A stretch of 35,473 nt of DNA from JAVDCA01 sp035293985 (lineage in GTDB: Bacteria > Pseudomonadota > Alphaproteobacteria > Rhizobiales > Xanthobacteraceae), in the NCBI GenBank assembly GCA_035293985.1, contig DATGLS010000002.1, positions 1-35,473 on the forward strand. The letters are read 5' to 3'. Position 1 is the first letter of the stretch. Each line of letters starts with the position of its first letter. Under the pieces are notes generated by a model, which was given only the letters and a program-made list of their open reading frames with translations, had not been told where the DNA came from and did not search any database. Positions 6,774-15,092 of the stretch are shown piece after piece. A program made the position numbers and the translations under genes.

Positions 6774-9104
6774 TCATTTGCCATCGATGATCCGCCTCAG
6801 CCGCTGCGGCGTGATCGGCAGCGCCGTGATCGCGCCCGGCTTGCCGATCGCCGCCTCGACCGCGGAGGCGATCACCGCGCCCACCGCCGTGATGCCGCTT
6901 TCGCCGGCGCCCTTGATGCCGAGCGGGTTGAGCGGGGTCGGCGCCTCCTCGGTGAGGAGGATCTCGATCGCCGGCGTCTCGCGCGCCGTGGGCATAATGT
7001 AGTCGGCGAAGCTCGCCGACAGCGGGTCGCCGCGCTCGCTGTAGACGAACTCCTCGTAGAGCGCGCCGCCCAGCCCTTGGGTGAAGCCGCCGGTGATCTG
7101 TCCCTTCACCAGGATCGGATTGATGGCGCGGCCGATGTCGTAGCCCGCGATGTAGCGCTCGATCGCGACGCCGCCGGTCTCACGGTCGACGCGCACCACG
7201 GCGATGTGGGTGCCGTAGGGATAGACCTGGTGCTTGGTGTCGAACCAGCCCTCCGCCGAAAGGCCCGGCTCGCGGCCGCCGCGCGTCTTCGACGTCGGCG
7301 CGAGACCTTCGGCGATCTCGCCAAGGCTCATGGACGCACTGATCGATGCACCGGCGCCGCCGTCGGTGCGCACCACGCGGCCATCGACGATCGCCAGCGC
7401 CTCGACCGGCGCCTGCAGCATGCCGGCGGCATACTCCAAGGCCTTGGCGCGCAGCTTCACCGCCGCATTGTGCGTCGCCGACGCCGTCATCACGGTGGCG
7501 CGCGAGGCATGCGCGCCGATGCCGTAGGCGATGCGGTCGGTCTGGCCGTGGATCACGCGGATCGCGCGATAGTCGACGCCGAGCACCTCGGCGGCCACCT
7601 GCGCCATCACGGTCTCGAAGCCTTGGCCGATCGACGCCCCGCCGGTGACGACCTCGACGAAACCCGACGTATCGACCGAGATGCGCACGCCGTCCGACGG
7701 CCCGAGGCCGCTCTTCTCGATGAACATCGCAAGCCCGGCGCCCACCAGCTCGCCATTGGCGCGGCGCTGCGCCAGCGTCGCCTGCAGATCGTCCCAGTCG
7801 GCGGCCGCGAGCATCTTGTCGAGCAGCGATGCGTAGTCGCCGGTGTCCATGTGGATCTCTTCGCCGAGCACCTCGAGCGGCAGGTGATAGGGCATGTCCG
7901 TCTTGGCGATCAGGTTCTTGCGCCGCACCGCGATCGGATCGAGGTTCAATCGGCGTGCGATCGCCTCGATCAGCCGCTCGCGTATGAACGTCGTCTCGTA
8001 GCGCCCGGGCGCGCGGTAGGTCGCGGCCGGCGTCTTGTTGGTGAGGCGGAAGTGTCCGACCGAGCGATAGGCGCCGACTCGGTAAGGCCCCGGCAGGATG
8101 CCGCAGATCATCATGGCGACGCGGGTCGCATGGGTGCGGATATAGGCGCCCTGGTCGTGCCAGAATTCGTCGTCGATCGCGAGCAAGCGCCCGTCGTGGT
8201 CGACCGCCGCCCTGATCTTGTGCGTCTGCTGGCGCGAGTGGTTGGCGCAGATCAGGTGCTCGCGCCGATCCTCGATCCACTTGACCGGCCGGCCGAGCCG
8301 CAGCGCTGCGACGCACACCAGCACGTCCTCGGGGTAGAGCTCGCCGCGGATGCCGAACCCGCCGCCCACATGCGCCTCGTGCACACTCACCGAAGACGGG
8401 CTGCGCTTGAGCATGCGCGCCAAGAGGTCGCGGTTGCGATGCGGCACCTTGGCGGCGCCGTGCAGCTCCAGCATGTCGCGCGACGCGTCATAACGTCCGA
8501 TTGCCCCGCGCGTCTCGAGTGGCACGCCCGAATGGCGGCCGACGCTGAGCGTGAGCTCTACCACCGCATGCGCGTCGCGCATCGCGGCATCGACGTCGCC
8601 ATAGCCCTGCTTGAGCACCGTCGGCTCGGAGGTGCGGCCGGCTGAGAATTCGCCGAGCTCGGCCGTTGCATCGAGCAGCGCCGGCAGCTCGTCGATTTCC
8701 ATGGTGACGAGATCGGCCGCATCCTCGGCGACGTAAGGGTCCTCGGCAAAAACGGCCGCGACCGGGTCGCCCACATAGCGCACGCGCTCGGTCGCAAGCA
8801 CCGGCTGGCGCCACGGCTCGAGCCGCTCGATGCGGCCCTCGCGGAAATCGACCGGCGGAACGTCGGCAATGTCCGCGGCGGTCCACACCGCGACTACGCC
8901 GGGCAGCGCGCGCGCCGCCGCCGTGTCGATCGAGACGATCTTTCCGTGCGCTTGGTTCGAGCGCACCACGCGCATGTGCAATTGATGCGGAAACGCGATG
9001 TCGGCCGCATAGCGGCCGCGGCCGGTGACGAGCGGCGGATCCTCCAGCCGCTCGACCGAACGGCCGATCCATTTGGTCGCCTCGATCTCGCCCGGCGCAT
9101 TCAT
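6774..9104 (-). CDS. Molybdopterin-binding large subunit 1 of a xanthine dehydrogenase-family hydroxylase
   Basis: The ATG at 9104 overlaps the stop of the FAD-subunit gene (ATGA) and gives 776 residues. A longer upstream frame lies within the FAD gene and is a shadow. The hammerhead domain spans roughly residues 15-140. Mo-cofactor motifs include GGGFG at 247-251 and TYRAPGR at 362-368. The catalytic glutamate is E735 in KGAGESG. Residues 190-370 are very similar to large subunit 2, for example the shared RRPVKWIEDRREHLI-like and HFRLTNKTPAATYRAPGR segments, so the two arose by duplication. The loop just before GGGFG differs between them (VHEAHV versus LFEGAT), which could reflect different substrates. 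Same operon as the FAD subunit, UbiD and small subunit. Confidence 0.92.
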   Translation of the reverse strand: MNAPGEIEATKWIGRSVERLEDPPLVTGRGRYAADIAFPHQLHMRVVRSNQAHGKIVSIDTAAARALPGVVAVWTAADIADVPPVDFREGRIERLEPWRQPVLATERVRYVGDPVAAVFAEDPYVAEDAADLVTMEIDELPALLDATAELGEFSAGRTSEPTVLKQGYGDVDAAMRDAHAVVELTLSVGRHSGVPLETRGAIGRYDASRDMLELHGAAKVPHRNRDLLARMLKRSPSSVSVHEAHVGGGFGIRGELYPEDVLVCVAALRLGRPVKWIEDRREHLICANHSRQQTHKIRAAVDHDGRLLAIDDEFWHDQGAYIRTHATRVAMMICGILPGPYRVGAYRSVGHFRLTNKTPAATYRAPGRYETTFIRERLIEAIARRLNLDPIAVRRKNLIAKTDMPYHLPLEVLGEEIHMDTGDYASLLDKMLAAADWDDLQATLAQRRANGELVGAGLAMFIEKSGLGPSDGVRISVDTSGFVEVVTGGASIGQGFETVMAQVAAEVLGVDYRAIRVIHGQTDRIAYGIGAHASRATVMTASATHNAAVKLRAKALEYAAGMLQAPVEALAIVDGRVVRTDGGAGASISASMSLGEIAEGLAPTSKTRGGREPGLSAEGWFDTKHQVYPYGTHIAVVRVDRETGGVAIERYIAGYDIGRAINPILVKGQITGGFTQGLGGALYEEFVYSERGDPLSASFADYIMPTARETPAIEILLTEEAPTPLNPLGIKGAGESGITAVGAVIASAVEAAIGKPGAITALPITPQRLRRIIDGK

Positions 9105-9958
9105 GCTGCGGCCTGCTCGAGCGCACGGCGCACCATGGCGCGCACGAGATCGCGACGATATTGCGCGCTGTTGTGGACGTCTTCCATCGGATCGATCAAT
9201 TCGGCGGCGCGCTCTCCGGCTGCCGCGAAAGCCGCGGTGCTCGGCGCCTTGCCGGCGAGCGCCTGCTCGACCTCTGCGAGACGCCGTGCATGCGGCTCGG
9301 CGCCGCCGACCGCGACACGTGGCTCGACCAACTTCCCGCCGTCGATCCTGAACGTCACCAGCGCCATCGCAATGGCGAAATCGCCGGCGCGGCGGCTGAA
9401 CTCGCAGAAACCGGTTCGCGTCCCCGGCGCCAGCAGCGGCAGGCGCACCGCGGTGAGCAGCTCGTCCTCGGCGAGCGCCGTAGACATGATGCCGGCGAAG
9501 AAATCCTTCGCCGCGATCACCCGCGTGCCGCGCGCGCTTTGCGCCACCATCTCGGCATCGAGCGCCGCCGCAAGGGTGCACCATTCGGAGGCCGGGTCTG
9601 CATTGGCGATGCTGCCGCAGAAGGTCCCGCGGTTGCGGATCGGATAGTGCGCGATATGGCGCACCACCTTGCCGAGCAGCTCGCCGAGCGGCCCATCGAC
9701 GGCGGGCCGGTGAAATGCCGCATGCCGCACGCAGGCGCCGATCACGAGCTTGCCGTTCTCGACCGCGACGCGGTCGAGCGTCTCGATCCCGTTGATGTCG
9801 ATCAGGTGCGCGGGCCGGGCCAGACGGAACGCCATGGTCGGCACCAGGCTTTGTCCGCCGGCGAGCACGCGCCCGTCCTGCGGCGCAAGCTCGGCCAGCA
9901 GGGCGACGGCTTCATCGACGGTGGTGGGGGCGTGGTGATGGAAGGGGGCAGGTTTCAT
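9101..9958 (-). CDS. FAD-binding medium subunit of the Mo hydroxylase (CoxM-like)
   Basis: A 285-residue PCMH-type FAD subunit, a usual length. The two flavin signatures are AGGQSLVP (33-40) and TFCGSIANADPASE (112-125). In the second a cysteine replaces the first glycine of the usual GGS. It takes electrons from the [2Fe-2S] protein and passes them to NAD or a membrane acceptor. It is the first gene of the minus-strand operon, and its stop overlaps the start of large subunit 1. No good Shine-Dalgarno is visible before the ATG at 9958. Accessory genes often linked to such enzymes (CoxD/E/F/G, XdhC) are absent from the window. Confidence 0.92.
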   Translation of the reverse strand: MKPAPFHHHAPTTVDEAVALLAELAPQDGRVLAGGQSLVPTMAFRLARPAHLIDINGIETLDRVAVENGKLVIGACVRHAAFHRPAVDGPLGELLGKVVRHIAHYPIRNRGTFCGSIANADPASEWCTLAAALDAEMVAQSARGTRVIAAKDFFAGIMSTALAEDELLTAVRLPLLAPGTRTGFCEFSRRAGDFAIAMALVTFRIDGGKLVEPRVAVGGAEPHARRLAEVEQALAGKAPSTAAFAAAGERAAELIDPMEDVHNSAQYRRDLVRAMVRRALEQAAA

Positions 9959-9987
9959 GGGACCAAATTAGCAGAGAGAACACGACG

Positions 9988-10083
9988 CGTCATTGCGAGG
10001 AGACCGAAGGTCGACCAAGCAATCCCGATCCGCAAACGCATGCGTTCACTGATCGAGATTGCGTCGCTTCGCTCGCAATGACG
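9988..10083. repeat. Intact palindromic repeat family D (CGTCATTGCGAGG...CTCGCAATGACG)
   Basis: The outer arms CGTCATTGCGAG and CTCGCAATGACG are complementary, and inner parts include GCAATCC and GATTGCG. It fills the gap between the tctC-like gene and the Mo-enzyme operon, both read on the minus strand, and may be a terminator for the tctC-like transcript. It is the only intact copy; half copies lie next to both IS ends. Confidence 0.75.
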
Positions 10084-10094
10084 GAAGAAAGCGC

Positions 10095-11126
10095 TTACTT
10101 CCCATTCAACAGCGCCGCCGCCTTCTTCTCGATGTCGGGGGGCGTCGCGTAGACCTCGGCGACCAGCTTCTGCAGGTCGGCGCCGTCGACCGGCGTGATC
10201 TCGAGCTTCTCCTTCTCGGCGTCGGCGAGGAAATCCTTGTCGACCATCGTGTCCATGAACGCCTTGCGCAGCGCCGCGGCGCGGTCGGCCGGGATGCCGG
10301 GTGGGGCGAGATAGGGCCGGCCCATGGTCTGGCGGGCGAAGATCAGCTTGAGGATCTGCTTCTGCTCGTCGGTTTTGGCGAGATCCATCACCAGCGGCAC
10401 GTTCGGCAGATCCGGATGCTTGCGCAACGCGAGCTGCACCAGCACGGTGATCTTCTTCTCGTCCACCCACGCCTTGTGGGTCGCCATGACGCTCGACCAC
10501 GACCAGCCGCAGCGGCCCTGGATCTCGCCACGTTCCATCGCCAGCACCACGTTGTTGCCGCCCGGATAGCCGCTGACGATGCGCATCTTGGCGCCGAACA
10601 CGCCGTCGACGACCCGGGCGAACTGGTCGGTGTCGGCGCTCATCGAGGTGCCGCCGACGGTGATCTCCTTGGTCAGCAGGTCCTCGAACCTGGTGATGCC
10701 GGAGGTCGCGTTCCAGGAGACGCATACGCTGACCTCGTTGTTGGCGCTGCCGATCCAGGTGAACTTGGTGCCGTCGAACTGAGCGCCCTGCTGGCCGAGA
10801 ATCGGGTCGAAGCCGGTGCCGCGCCCGATCGTCGCCAGCACGCTGCCGTCCTTCGGCGCGACGCGGTAGAGCCAGTTGGCGAGCCGCAGGCTGCCGCCGC
10901 CCTCCATGTTCTTGACGATCACCGTCGGGTTGCCCGGAATGTGGCGGCCGAGGTAGCGCCCGATCGTGCGCGCATAGAGGTCGTAGGCGCCGCCGACGCT
11001 GTAGCCGACGTCGAGCTCGACGGTCTTGCCCTTGTAGAAATCCGCCGGGCTCTGGGCGCCGGCGGTCGATGCGGGCAGCGCCGCCAGCAAGGCGACCCCA
11101 AGCATGCGCACGCGCGTCGGAACCAT
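10095..11126 (-). CDS. Tripartite tricarboxylate transporter substrate-binding protein (TctC/Bug family)
   Basis: A 343-residue periplasmic binding protein. Residues 1-24 form a signal peptide ending in AGA, followed by the typical start FYKGKTVELDVGYSVGG. The family's central pattern of phosphate-binding-like lobes is recognisable (GGSLRLANWLYR, PDLPNVPLVMD, PPGIPADRAAALRKAF). Such proteins deliver carboxylated solutes, including aromatic acids such as terephthalate in known cases, to TctAB permeases. GGAGG sits about six bases before the ATG. It is divergent from the TctAB fusion, the two being 306 bp apart, so shared regulation is likely. The bound substrate cannot be read from sequence. 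Confidence 0.9.
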   Translation of the reverse strand: MVPTRVRMLGVALLAALPASTAGAQSPADFYKGKTVELDVGYSVGGAYDLYARTIGRYLGRHIPGNPTVIVKNMEGGGSLRLANWLYRVAPKDGSVLATIGRGTGFDPILGQQGAQFDGTKFTWIGSANNEVSVCVSWNATSGITRFEDLLTKEITVGGTSMSADTDQFARVVDGVFGAKMRIVSGYPGGNNVVLAMERGEIQGRCGWSWSSVMATHKAWVDEKKITVLVQLALRKHPDLPNVPLVMDLAKTDEQKQILKLIFARQTMGRPYLAPPGIPADRAAALRKAFMDTMVDKDFLADAEKEKLEITPVDGADLQKLVAEVYATPPDIEKKAAALLNGK

Positions 11127-11206
11127 CTCGTCCTCCGTGACTTGCCGGCCCCATCTCGATGCTTCGGGCCGGCGGCGGCTTATGGCACAGGTGCGGCCCG
11201 ATGCGC

Positions 11207-11254
11207 CATGTGATTAGCGATGTGATTAGCGATGTGATTAGCGATGTGATTAGC
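11207..11254. repeat. Four tandem 12-bp repeats (GATGTGATTAGC) in the divergent intergenic region
   Basis: The unit (C/G)ATGTGATTAGC occurs four times head to tail with only the first base of the first unit changed. It lies between the divergent tctC-like and tctA-tctB-like genes, about 60 bp upstream of the predicted -35 box at 11312, and is AT-richer than its surroundings. The remainder of 11127-11432 contains no gene. The array could be a multi-site operator for the transporter regulator, or a slippage product; one helical turn is close to, but not exactly, 12 bp. Confidence 0.85.
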
Positions 11255-11311
11255 CATGCGCCTCGTCATGTGGCGTGCGTCACCATGTCGGCGCCGAGCG
11301 GGCCGATCCGC

Positions 11312-11340
11312 TTGACGCTCCAGGTCCTTTCGGATGTAAC
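11312..11340 (+). promoter_or_regulatory. Sigma-70-type promoter for the TctAB-cupin-UbiD transcript
   Basis: A -35 box TTGACG (11312-11317) and a -10 box TGTAAC (11335-11340) are separated by exactly 17 bp. Transcription would start near 11347, leaving a leader of about 86 bases before the ATG at 11433. Prediction is by eye. Confidence 0.5.
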
Positions 11341-11432
11341 AAACAACCCGTCCAGGGGTGCGGGCCGCGCCGTCCGCGAAAGCCGAGCGAAACACCAAGG
11401 GAGTTGCGCCGGCAGGCGCAGGCAGCGTTTCG

Positions 11433-13541
11433 ATGCAGCCCGACATTGTGCAGCCCGACATTGTGCAGCCCGACATGGCGCAGATGGCCTGGCATGCGCT
11501 GACGCTCATGTTCGAGTGGCCGCGCATCGGCATCCTGTGCCTCGGCGTCCTGATCGGGCTCGCGATCGGCGTGCTGCCGGGCCTGAGCGGCATCGTCGGC
11601 ATCGCGATGCTGATCCCGTTCACCTACAACATGGACCAGCACTCCGCGATGGCGCTGCTGCTCGGCATGGCGGCGGTGATCACCTCGTCGGATTTCATCA
11701 CAGCGGTGCTGTTCGGCGTGCCCGGCCACGTCGGCGCCGCCGCGACCGTGATCGACGGTCACGCGATGGCGAAGAACGGCGAGGCCGGGCGCGCGTTCGG
11801 CGCCGGCTTTGCCTCCTCGCTCGCCGGCGGCCTCGTCGGCGCGCTGGTGCTCGGCATCAGCCTGCCGTTCCTGCGCCCGATCCTGCTCGCGATCGGGTCA
11901 CCCGAGCTCCTCGCCTTCACGCTGTTCGGTCTCTCGATGGTGGCGACGCTCAGTGGCCGCGCCCCGCTCAAGGGCCTCACGGCGGCGGGCCTCGGCCTCA
12001 TGCTGTCGATGATCGGCGACCGCTCGGAGGCCGGAACGCTACGCTGGACCTTCAACACGCTCTATCTCTACGAGCAGTTGCCGCTGGTGCCGGTCACGCT
12101 CGGCCTGTTCGCGATTCCCGAGCTGTGCGAGCTGGCGGTCGCGCGCAAGCGCATCGCCGGCATGCACGCGGCGCAGATCGCCATGTCGAGTCAGTGGCAG
12201 GGCGTGCGCGATGTCGCGCGCCACTGGTGGCTGGTGCTCCGCTGCAGCGTGCTCGGCACCGGGCTCGGCGCCATTCCGGGCATCGGCTCCTCGGTGATCG
12301 ACTGGATCGCGTACGGGTATGCCCAGCGCACCGAGAAGAATGCCCAAACGTTCGGCACCGGCGACGTGCGCGGCGTGATCGCGCCCGAATCCTCCAACAA
12401 CGCCAAGGAGGGCGGCCATCTCGTCCCCACCATCGCGTTCGGCGTGCCGGCCGGCGCCTCGATGGCGATCCTGCTCGGCGCCTTCCAGATGCACCAGCTG
12501 GTTCCCGGTCCCGAGATGCTCACCAAGCACCTCGACGTCACCTACACGATCGTCTGGAGCCTCACGCTCGCGCACGTGATCGGCGCGGTGATCTGCCTCT
12601 CCGGCAGCCGCCTGCTCGCCAAGATTTCATCCGTGCGCCCCGAGATCCTGCTGCCGATCGTGCTCGCGCTGGTGTTCGTCGCGGCCTATGAGGGCACCCA
12701 CGACTGGCCGGATCTCTACGTGCTGATCGGCTTCGGCATGGTCGGCTGGATCATGAAGCGGCTCGGCTGGCCGCGCCCGCCGATGGTGCTCGGCCTCGTC
12801 GTCGGCGGCATCTTCGAGCGCTATCTCAACCTGTCGACCCAGCTCTATGGCATCGGCTGGCTGTGGCATCCGTCGACCACGCTGCACATCGGCAACGCGC
12901 CGATCCCGATTCCCGTGGTGACGATCGTGCTTTGCCTCGTCGCCTGGGCGCTGTTCAAGCCGATGTCGGAGATCGTCGTGAACGTCACGCGCGAGCTGCG
13001 CCAGGTGAAGGCGCATCGCCTGCGCTTCGGCACCGCGCCGGCTTTCTCGCTGGGCGTCATCGCCTTCATCATCGCCGCCATCCTGCTCTCGCTCGACTGG
13101 CCGGCCGCCGCCAAGCCCGTGCCGCTTACCGCTTGCTACATCGCGCTCGCGGCAGCGGTCCTCAACCTGGTCAACGAGCTCTTCGGCCAGCCGGCGGCTG
13201 TGGCCGGCAATGTCGACGGCGGCGGCAGCGTCAAGGCGCACCAGGAGGATCTCGGCGTAGATGTCGTGCCGGCGCGGTGGCAAGCGGGCTACTACTTCGC
13301 CTGGCTGCTCGCCTTCCTGGCGGCGATCTGGCTGGTCGGCTTCATTCCGGCGATCGCGGTCTTCGTGTTCGCCTACATGTGCATCGGCTTCGGCGAATCG
13401 GCGGTCCGCGCGCTCGTCTGCGCGGCCGCGACCGCGCTGCTCGCCTGGGGCCTGTTCGACCGCGTGCTCGCGGTCGCCTGGCCGGCCTCGCTGCTCGGCG
13501 ATCTCCTGCCCGAGCTGCGCTCCTACCTCGGGTTCATCTGA
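11433..13541 (+). CDS. Fused TctA-TctB permease of a tripartite tricarboxylate transporter
   Basis: The 702-residue membrane protein begins with a TctA domain (about residues 15-520). It has the signature region GVLPGLSGIVGIAM at 47-60, a GVPGHVGAA motif and many hydrophobic segments. It continues into a TctB-like (DUF1468) domain from about 535 to the end, with four to five membrane spans and the typical FDRVL segment near the C-terminus. TctA and TctB are usually separate proteins of about 500 and 150 residues. The start is uncertain: the chosen ATG is followed by a three-fold 15-base repeat encoding QPDIV, and methionines 15 and 18 are alternatives; no strong Shine-Dalgarno is visible. With the divergent TctC protein this completes a secondary carboxylate uptake system. 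Followed by cupin genes on the same strand. Confidence 0.88.
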   Translation: MQPDIVQPDIVQPDMAQMAWHALTLMFEWPRIGILCLGVLIGLAIGVLPGLSGIVGIAMLIPFTYNMDQHSAMALLLGMAAVITSSDFITAVLFGVPGHVGAAATVIDGHAMAKNGEAGRAFGAGFASSLAGGLVGALVLGISLPFLRPILLAIGSPELLAFTLFGLSMVATLSGRAPLKGLTAAGLGLMLSMIGDRSEAGTLRWTFNTLYLYEQLPLVPVTLGLFAIPELCELAVARKRIAGMHAAQIAMSSQWQGVRDVARHWWLVLRCSVLGTGLGAIPGIGSSVIDWIAYGYAQRTEKNAQTFGTGDVRGVIAPESSNNAKEGGHLVPTIAFGVPAGASMAILLGAFQMHQLVPGPEMLTKHLDVTYTIVWSLTLAHVIGAVICLSGSRLLAKISSVRPEILLPIVLALVFVAAYEGTHDWPDLYVLIGFGMVGWIMKRLGWPRPPMVLGLVVGGIFERYLNLSTQLYGIGWLWHPSTTLHIGNAPIPIPVVTIVLCLVAWALFKPMSEIVVNVTRELRQVKAHRLRFGTAPAFSLGVIAFIIAAILLSLDWPAAAKPVPLTACYIALAAAVLNLVNELFGQPAAVAGNVDGGGSVKAHQEDLGVDVVPARWQAGYYFAWLLAFLAAIWLVGFIPAIAVFVFAYMCIGFGESAVRALVCAAATALLAWGLFDRVLAVAWPASLLGDLLPELRSYLGFI

Positions 13542-13615
13542 AGTGGTTTTCGCGCCCGGTGTACCGCGCCGCGATTTCCTGATAGGTCGGGACCCAAACC
13601 AGGGAAGGAGCACGC

Positions 13616-14206
13616 ATGACCGGCCTCTATGAGCGCACGCCGCCCGGCCCCGGGCACAACTCGCCGCCGACCGAGGACAAGGAAGGCAAATGGGAGCGCT
13701 GGTCGAAGAAGCGCACCTTCGTGCGCGCGCTCGAGGGCACCTACAGCGACGTCTACAAGCAGTTGCTCGAGCAGCCGCGCGTCTATTCCTCGCGCCATCA
13801 TCCGTGGAAGGGCGGGCCGGCGCTCTACGGCAAGCACGTGATCGCGCCCGGCGCCGCCAACATCACCCAGTCGATCGAGACCCACATCGAGTGCTACGCG
13901 CCCGGCGCCTATGGCCAGAAGCACGGTCACCTCAACAGTGCGGTGTTCTACGTGCTCAAGGGCCGCGGCCACGACATCCACGACGGCCGCCGCATCGACT
14001 GGAAGGCGGGCGACATCATGATCGTCGAGTGCGCGAGCGTGCACCAGCACTTCAACGACGATCCCGACAACGAGGCGATCCTGCTGGTGTTCAAGGCGAA
14101 GCCGCTCTTTCTCTTCATGCATCTGCTCTTCCAGAAGATCGTCTCCTACCCGCCCAACGAGCCGACCCCCGGCCACGAGGACTTCCGCCCGCCGAAGGAT
14201 CTCTAG
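13616..14206 (+). CDS. Cupin-domain protein 1 (incomplete metal triad)
   Basis: A 196-residue single-cupin protein, 74 bp after the permease gene, with AAGGAG a few bases before the ATG. Cupin motif 1 is present as H103-G-H105, but the position of the usual glutamate ligand is alanine (A109). Motif 2 keeps H143 (SVHQHFN). The next cupin at 14335 shares the VHQHFN segment, so the two may be distant paralogues. Cupins in catabolic clusters include gentisate-type ring-cleaving dioxygenases, but the missing glutamate and small size leave catalysis open; a binding or regulatory role is also possible. Likely co-transcribed with the transporter. Confidence 0.8.
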   Translation: MTGLYERTPPGPGHNSPPTEDKEGKWERWSKKRTFVRALEGTYSDVYKQLLEQPRVYSSRHHPWKGGPALYGKHVIAPGAANITQSIETHIECYAPGAYGQKHGHLNSAVFYVLKGRGHDIHDGRRIDWKAGDIMIVECASVHQHFNDDPDNEAILLVFKAKPLFLFMHLLFQKIVSYPPNEPTPGHEDFRPPKDL

Positions 14207-14213
14207 GCGTCGC

Positions 14214-14298
14214 CGTCATGCCCGGCCTTGGGCCGGGCATCCACGTCTTGCTTGCCAAGGGAAAGACGTGGATGGCCGGGACAAGCCCGGCCATGACG
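14214..14298. repeat. Palindromic repeat family B, copy 1 (CGTCATGCCCGG...CATGACG)
   Basis: Outer arms CGTCATG/CATGACG enclose GACGTGGAT-type inner arms, folding into a long hairpin with internal pairings. It lies between the two cupin genes and has a close copy at 25411-25492. Repeats with this motif are common in Bradyrhizobium-like genomes (recalled knowledge, not searched). Confidence 0.8.
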
Positions 14299-14334
14299 AG
14301 GAGAGGAGCGAGACAAGCGAATCCGGAGACTGAG

Positions 14335-14886
14335 ATGAGCAAGATTTTGGACGAGCGCGATTTCGCCCACGTGGGCACCAAGACCGGCACCATCCGCGCC
14401 GACGACGTCGCCGCCTCGGCGGCGTTCCGCAAGGCCTACGAGGCGATGCCCAACGTGGTGAGCGCCGAGGAGATGCCGTGGGAGAAATGCCCCGACGGCC
14501 TGATCAAGCACCTCGTGCATGAGTCGATGAACACGCGCGAGCGCTGCGTCGAAGCCTACATGCAGTTCCTCAAGGCCGGCGAGCGCTCCGGCAAGCATCG
14601 CCACATGTGGGAGGAGGTGCTGTTCGTTGTCGAGGGCTCGGGCTACGACCTGCACTGGGACCTCAAGTTCGACTGCCTCGATGCGTTCGAATGGCAATGG
14701 AGCGAGGAGCCGCGCAAGTTCGAGTGGGAGCGCGGCGACTTCATCTACGTGCCGCCCTTCACGGTCCACCAGCACTTCAATTCGCACGCCACCGACGAGG
14801 CGCGGCTGATCGTGATCTCCAACCGCATGGTCAAGGAGATGGGCTTCGATTGGTTCGACCAGCTCGAGCACGCCCCGGGGTATTGA
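14335..14886 (+). CDS. Cupin-domain protein 2 (canonical metal-binding motifs)
   Basis: A 183-residue protein starting at the ATG 14335, with GGAG eight bases upstream; the longer frame through the preceding gene is a shadow. Motif 1 fits the cupin consensus exactly: G82, H88, H90, E94, G101. Motif 2 is G-D-F-I-Y-V-P-P-F-T-V-H145-x3-N149. This gives the full 3-His/1-Glu metal site, so an Fe(II) or other metal-dependent enzyme such as a dioxygenase or isomerase is plausible. It probably works with the neighbouring cupin and UbiD proteins. The substrate is unknown. Confidence 0.85.
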   Translation: MSKILDERDFAHVGTKTGTIRADDVAASAAFRKAYEAMPNVVSAEEMPWEKCPDGLIKHLVHESMNTRERCVEAYMQFLKAGERSGKHRHMWEEVLFVVEGSGYDLHWDLKFDCLDAFEWQWSEEPRKFEWERGDFIYVPPFTVHQHFNSHATDEARLIVISNRMVKEMGFDWFDQLEHAPGY

Positions 14887-14938
14887 GGTCATTGATCTTG
14901 CTCCTCCCTCATGGGCCTGGACGCAGATCGAATCTGCC

Positions 14939-15081
14939 AGACCCGTCGGCCTGAGGCGCGAGCGAAGCGAGCCTCGAGGGGCGACGGCCGAGGTGGTGCA
15001 ACAAGAGCGCAATTGGCATCCTAGTGGCCGTCGCCCTTCGAGGCTCGGCGCTGCGCGCCGAGCGCCTCAGGGTGACGGGTC
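14939..15081. repeat. Palindromic repeat family C, copy 1
   Basis: Arms AGACCCGTC (14939-14947) and GACGGGTCT (15073-15081) close a 143-bp imperfect palindrome containing CCTGAGGCGC/GCGCCTCAGG and CGAGG..GCGACGGC/GCCGTCGCCCTTCG pairs. It fills the gap between cupin 2 and UbiD 2. A related copy lies at 34462-34616. Confidence 0.75.
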
Positions 15082-15092
15082 TGGATTGAGCA

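Noticed and set aside
6540..8645. 701-codon plus-strand ORF
   Set aside because: Lies antisense to large subunit 1 and part of UbiD 1; composition is that of a shadow frame and no motif is seen.
2270..9958. Aerobic CO dehydrogenase (cox) locus
   Set aside because: Subunit types match, but the CoxL active-site AYRCSFR loop is absent (TYRAPGR instead) and gene order differs.
11207..11254. CRISPR-like array
   Set aside because: Repeats are directly adjacent 12-mers with no spacers, and no cas genes are present.
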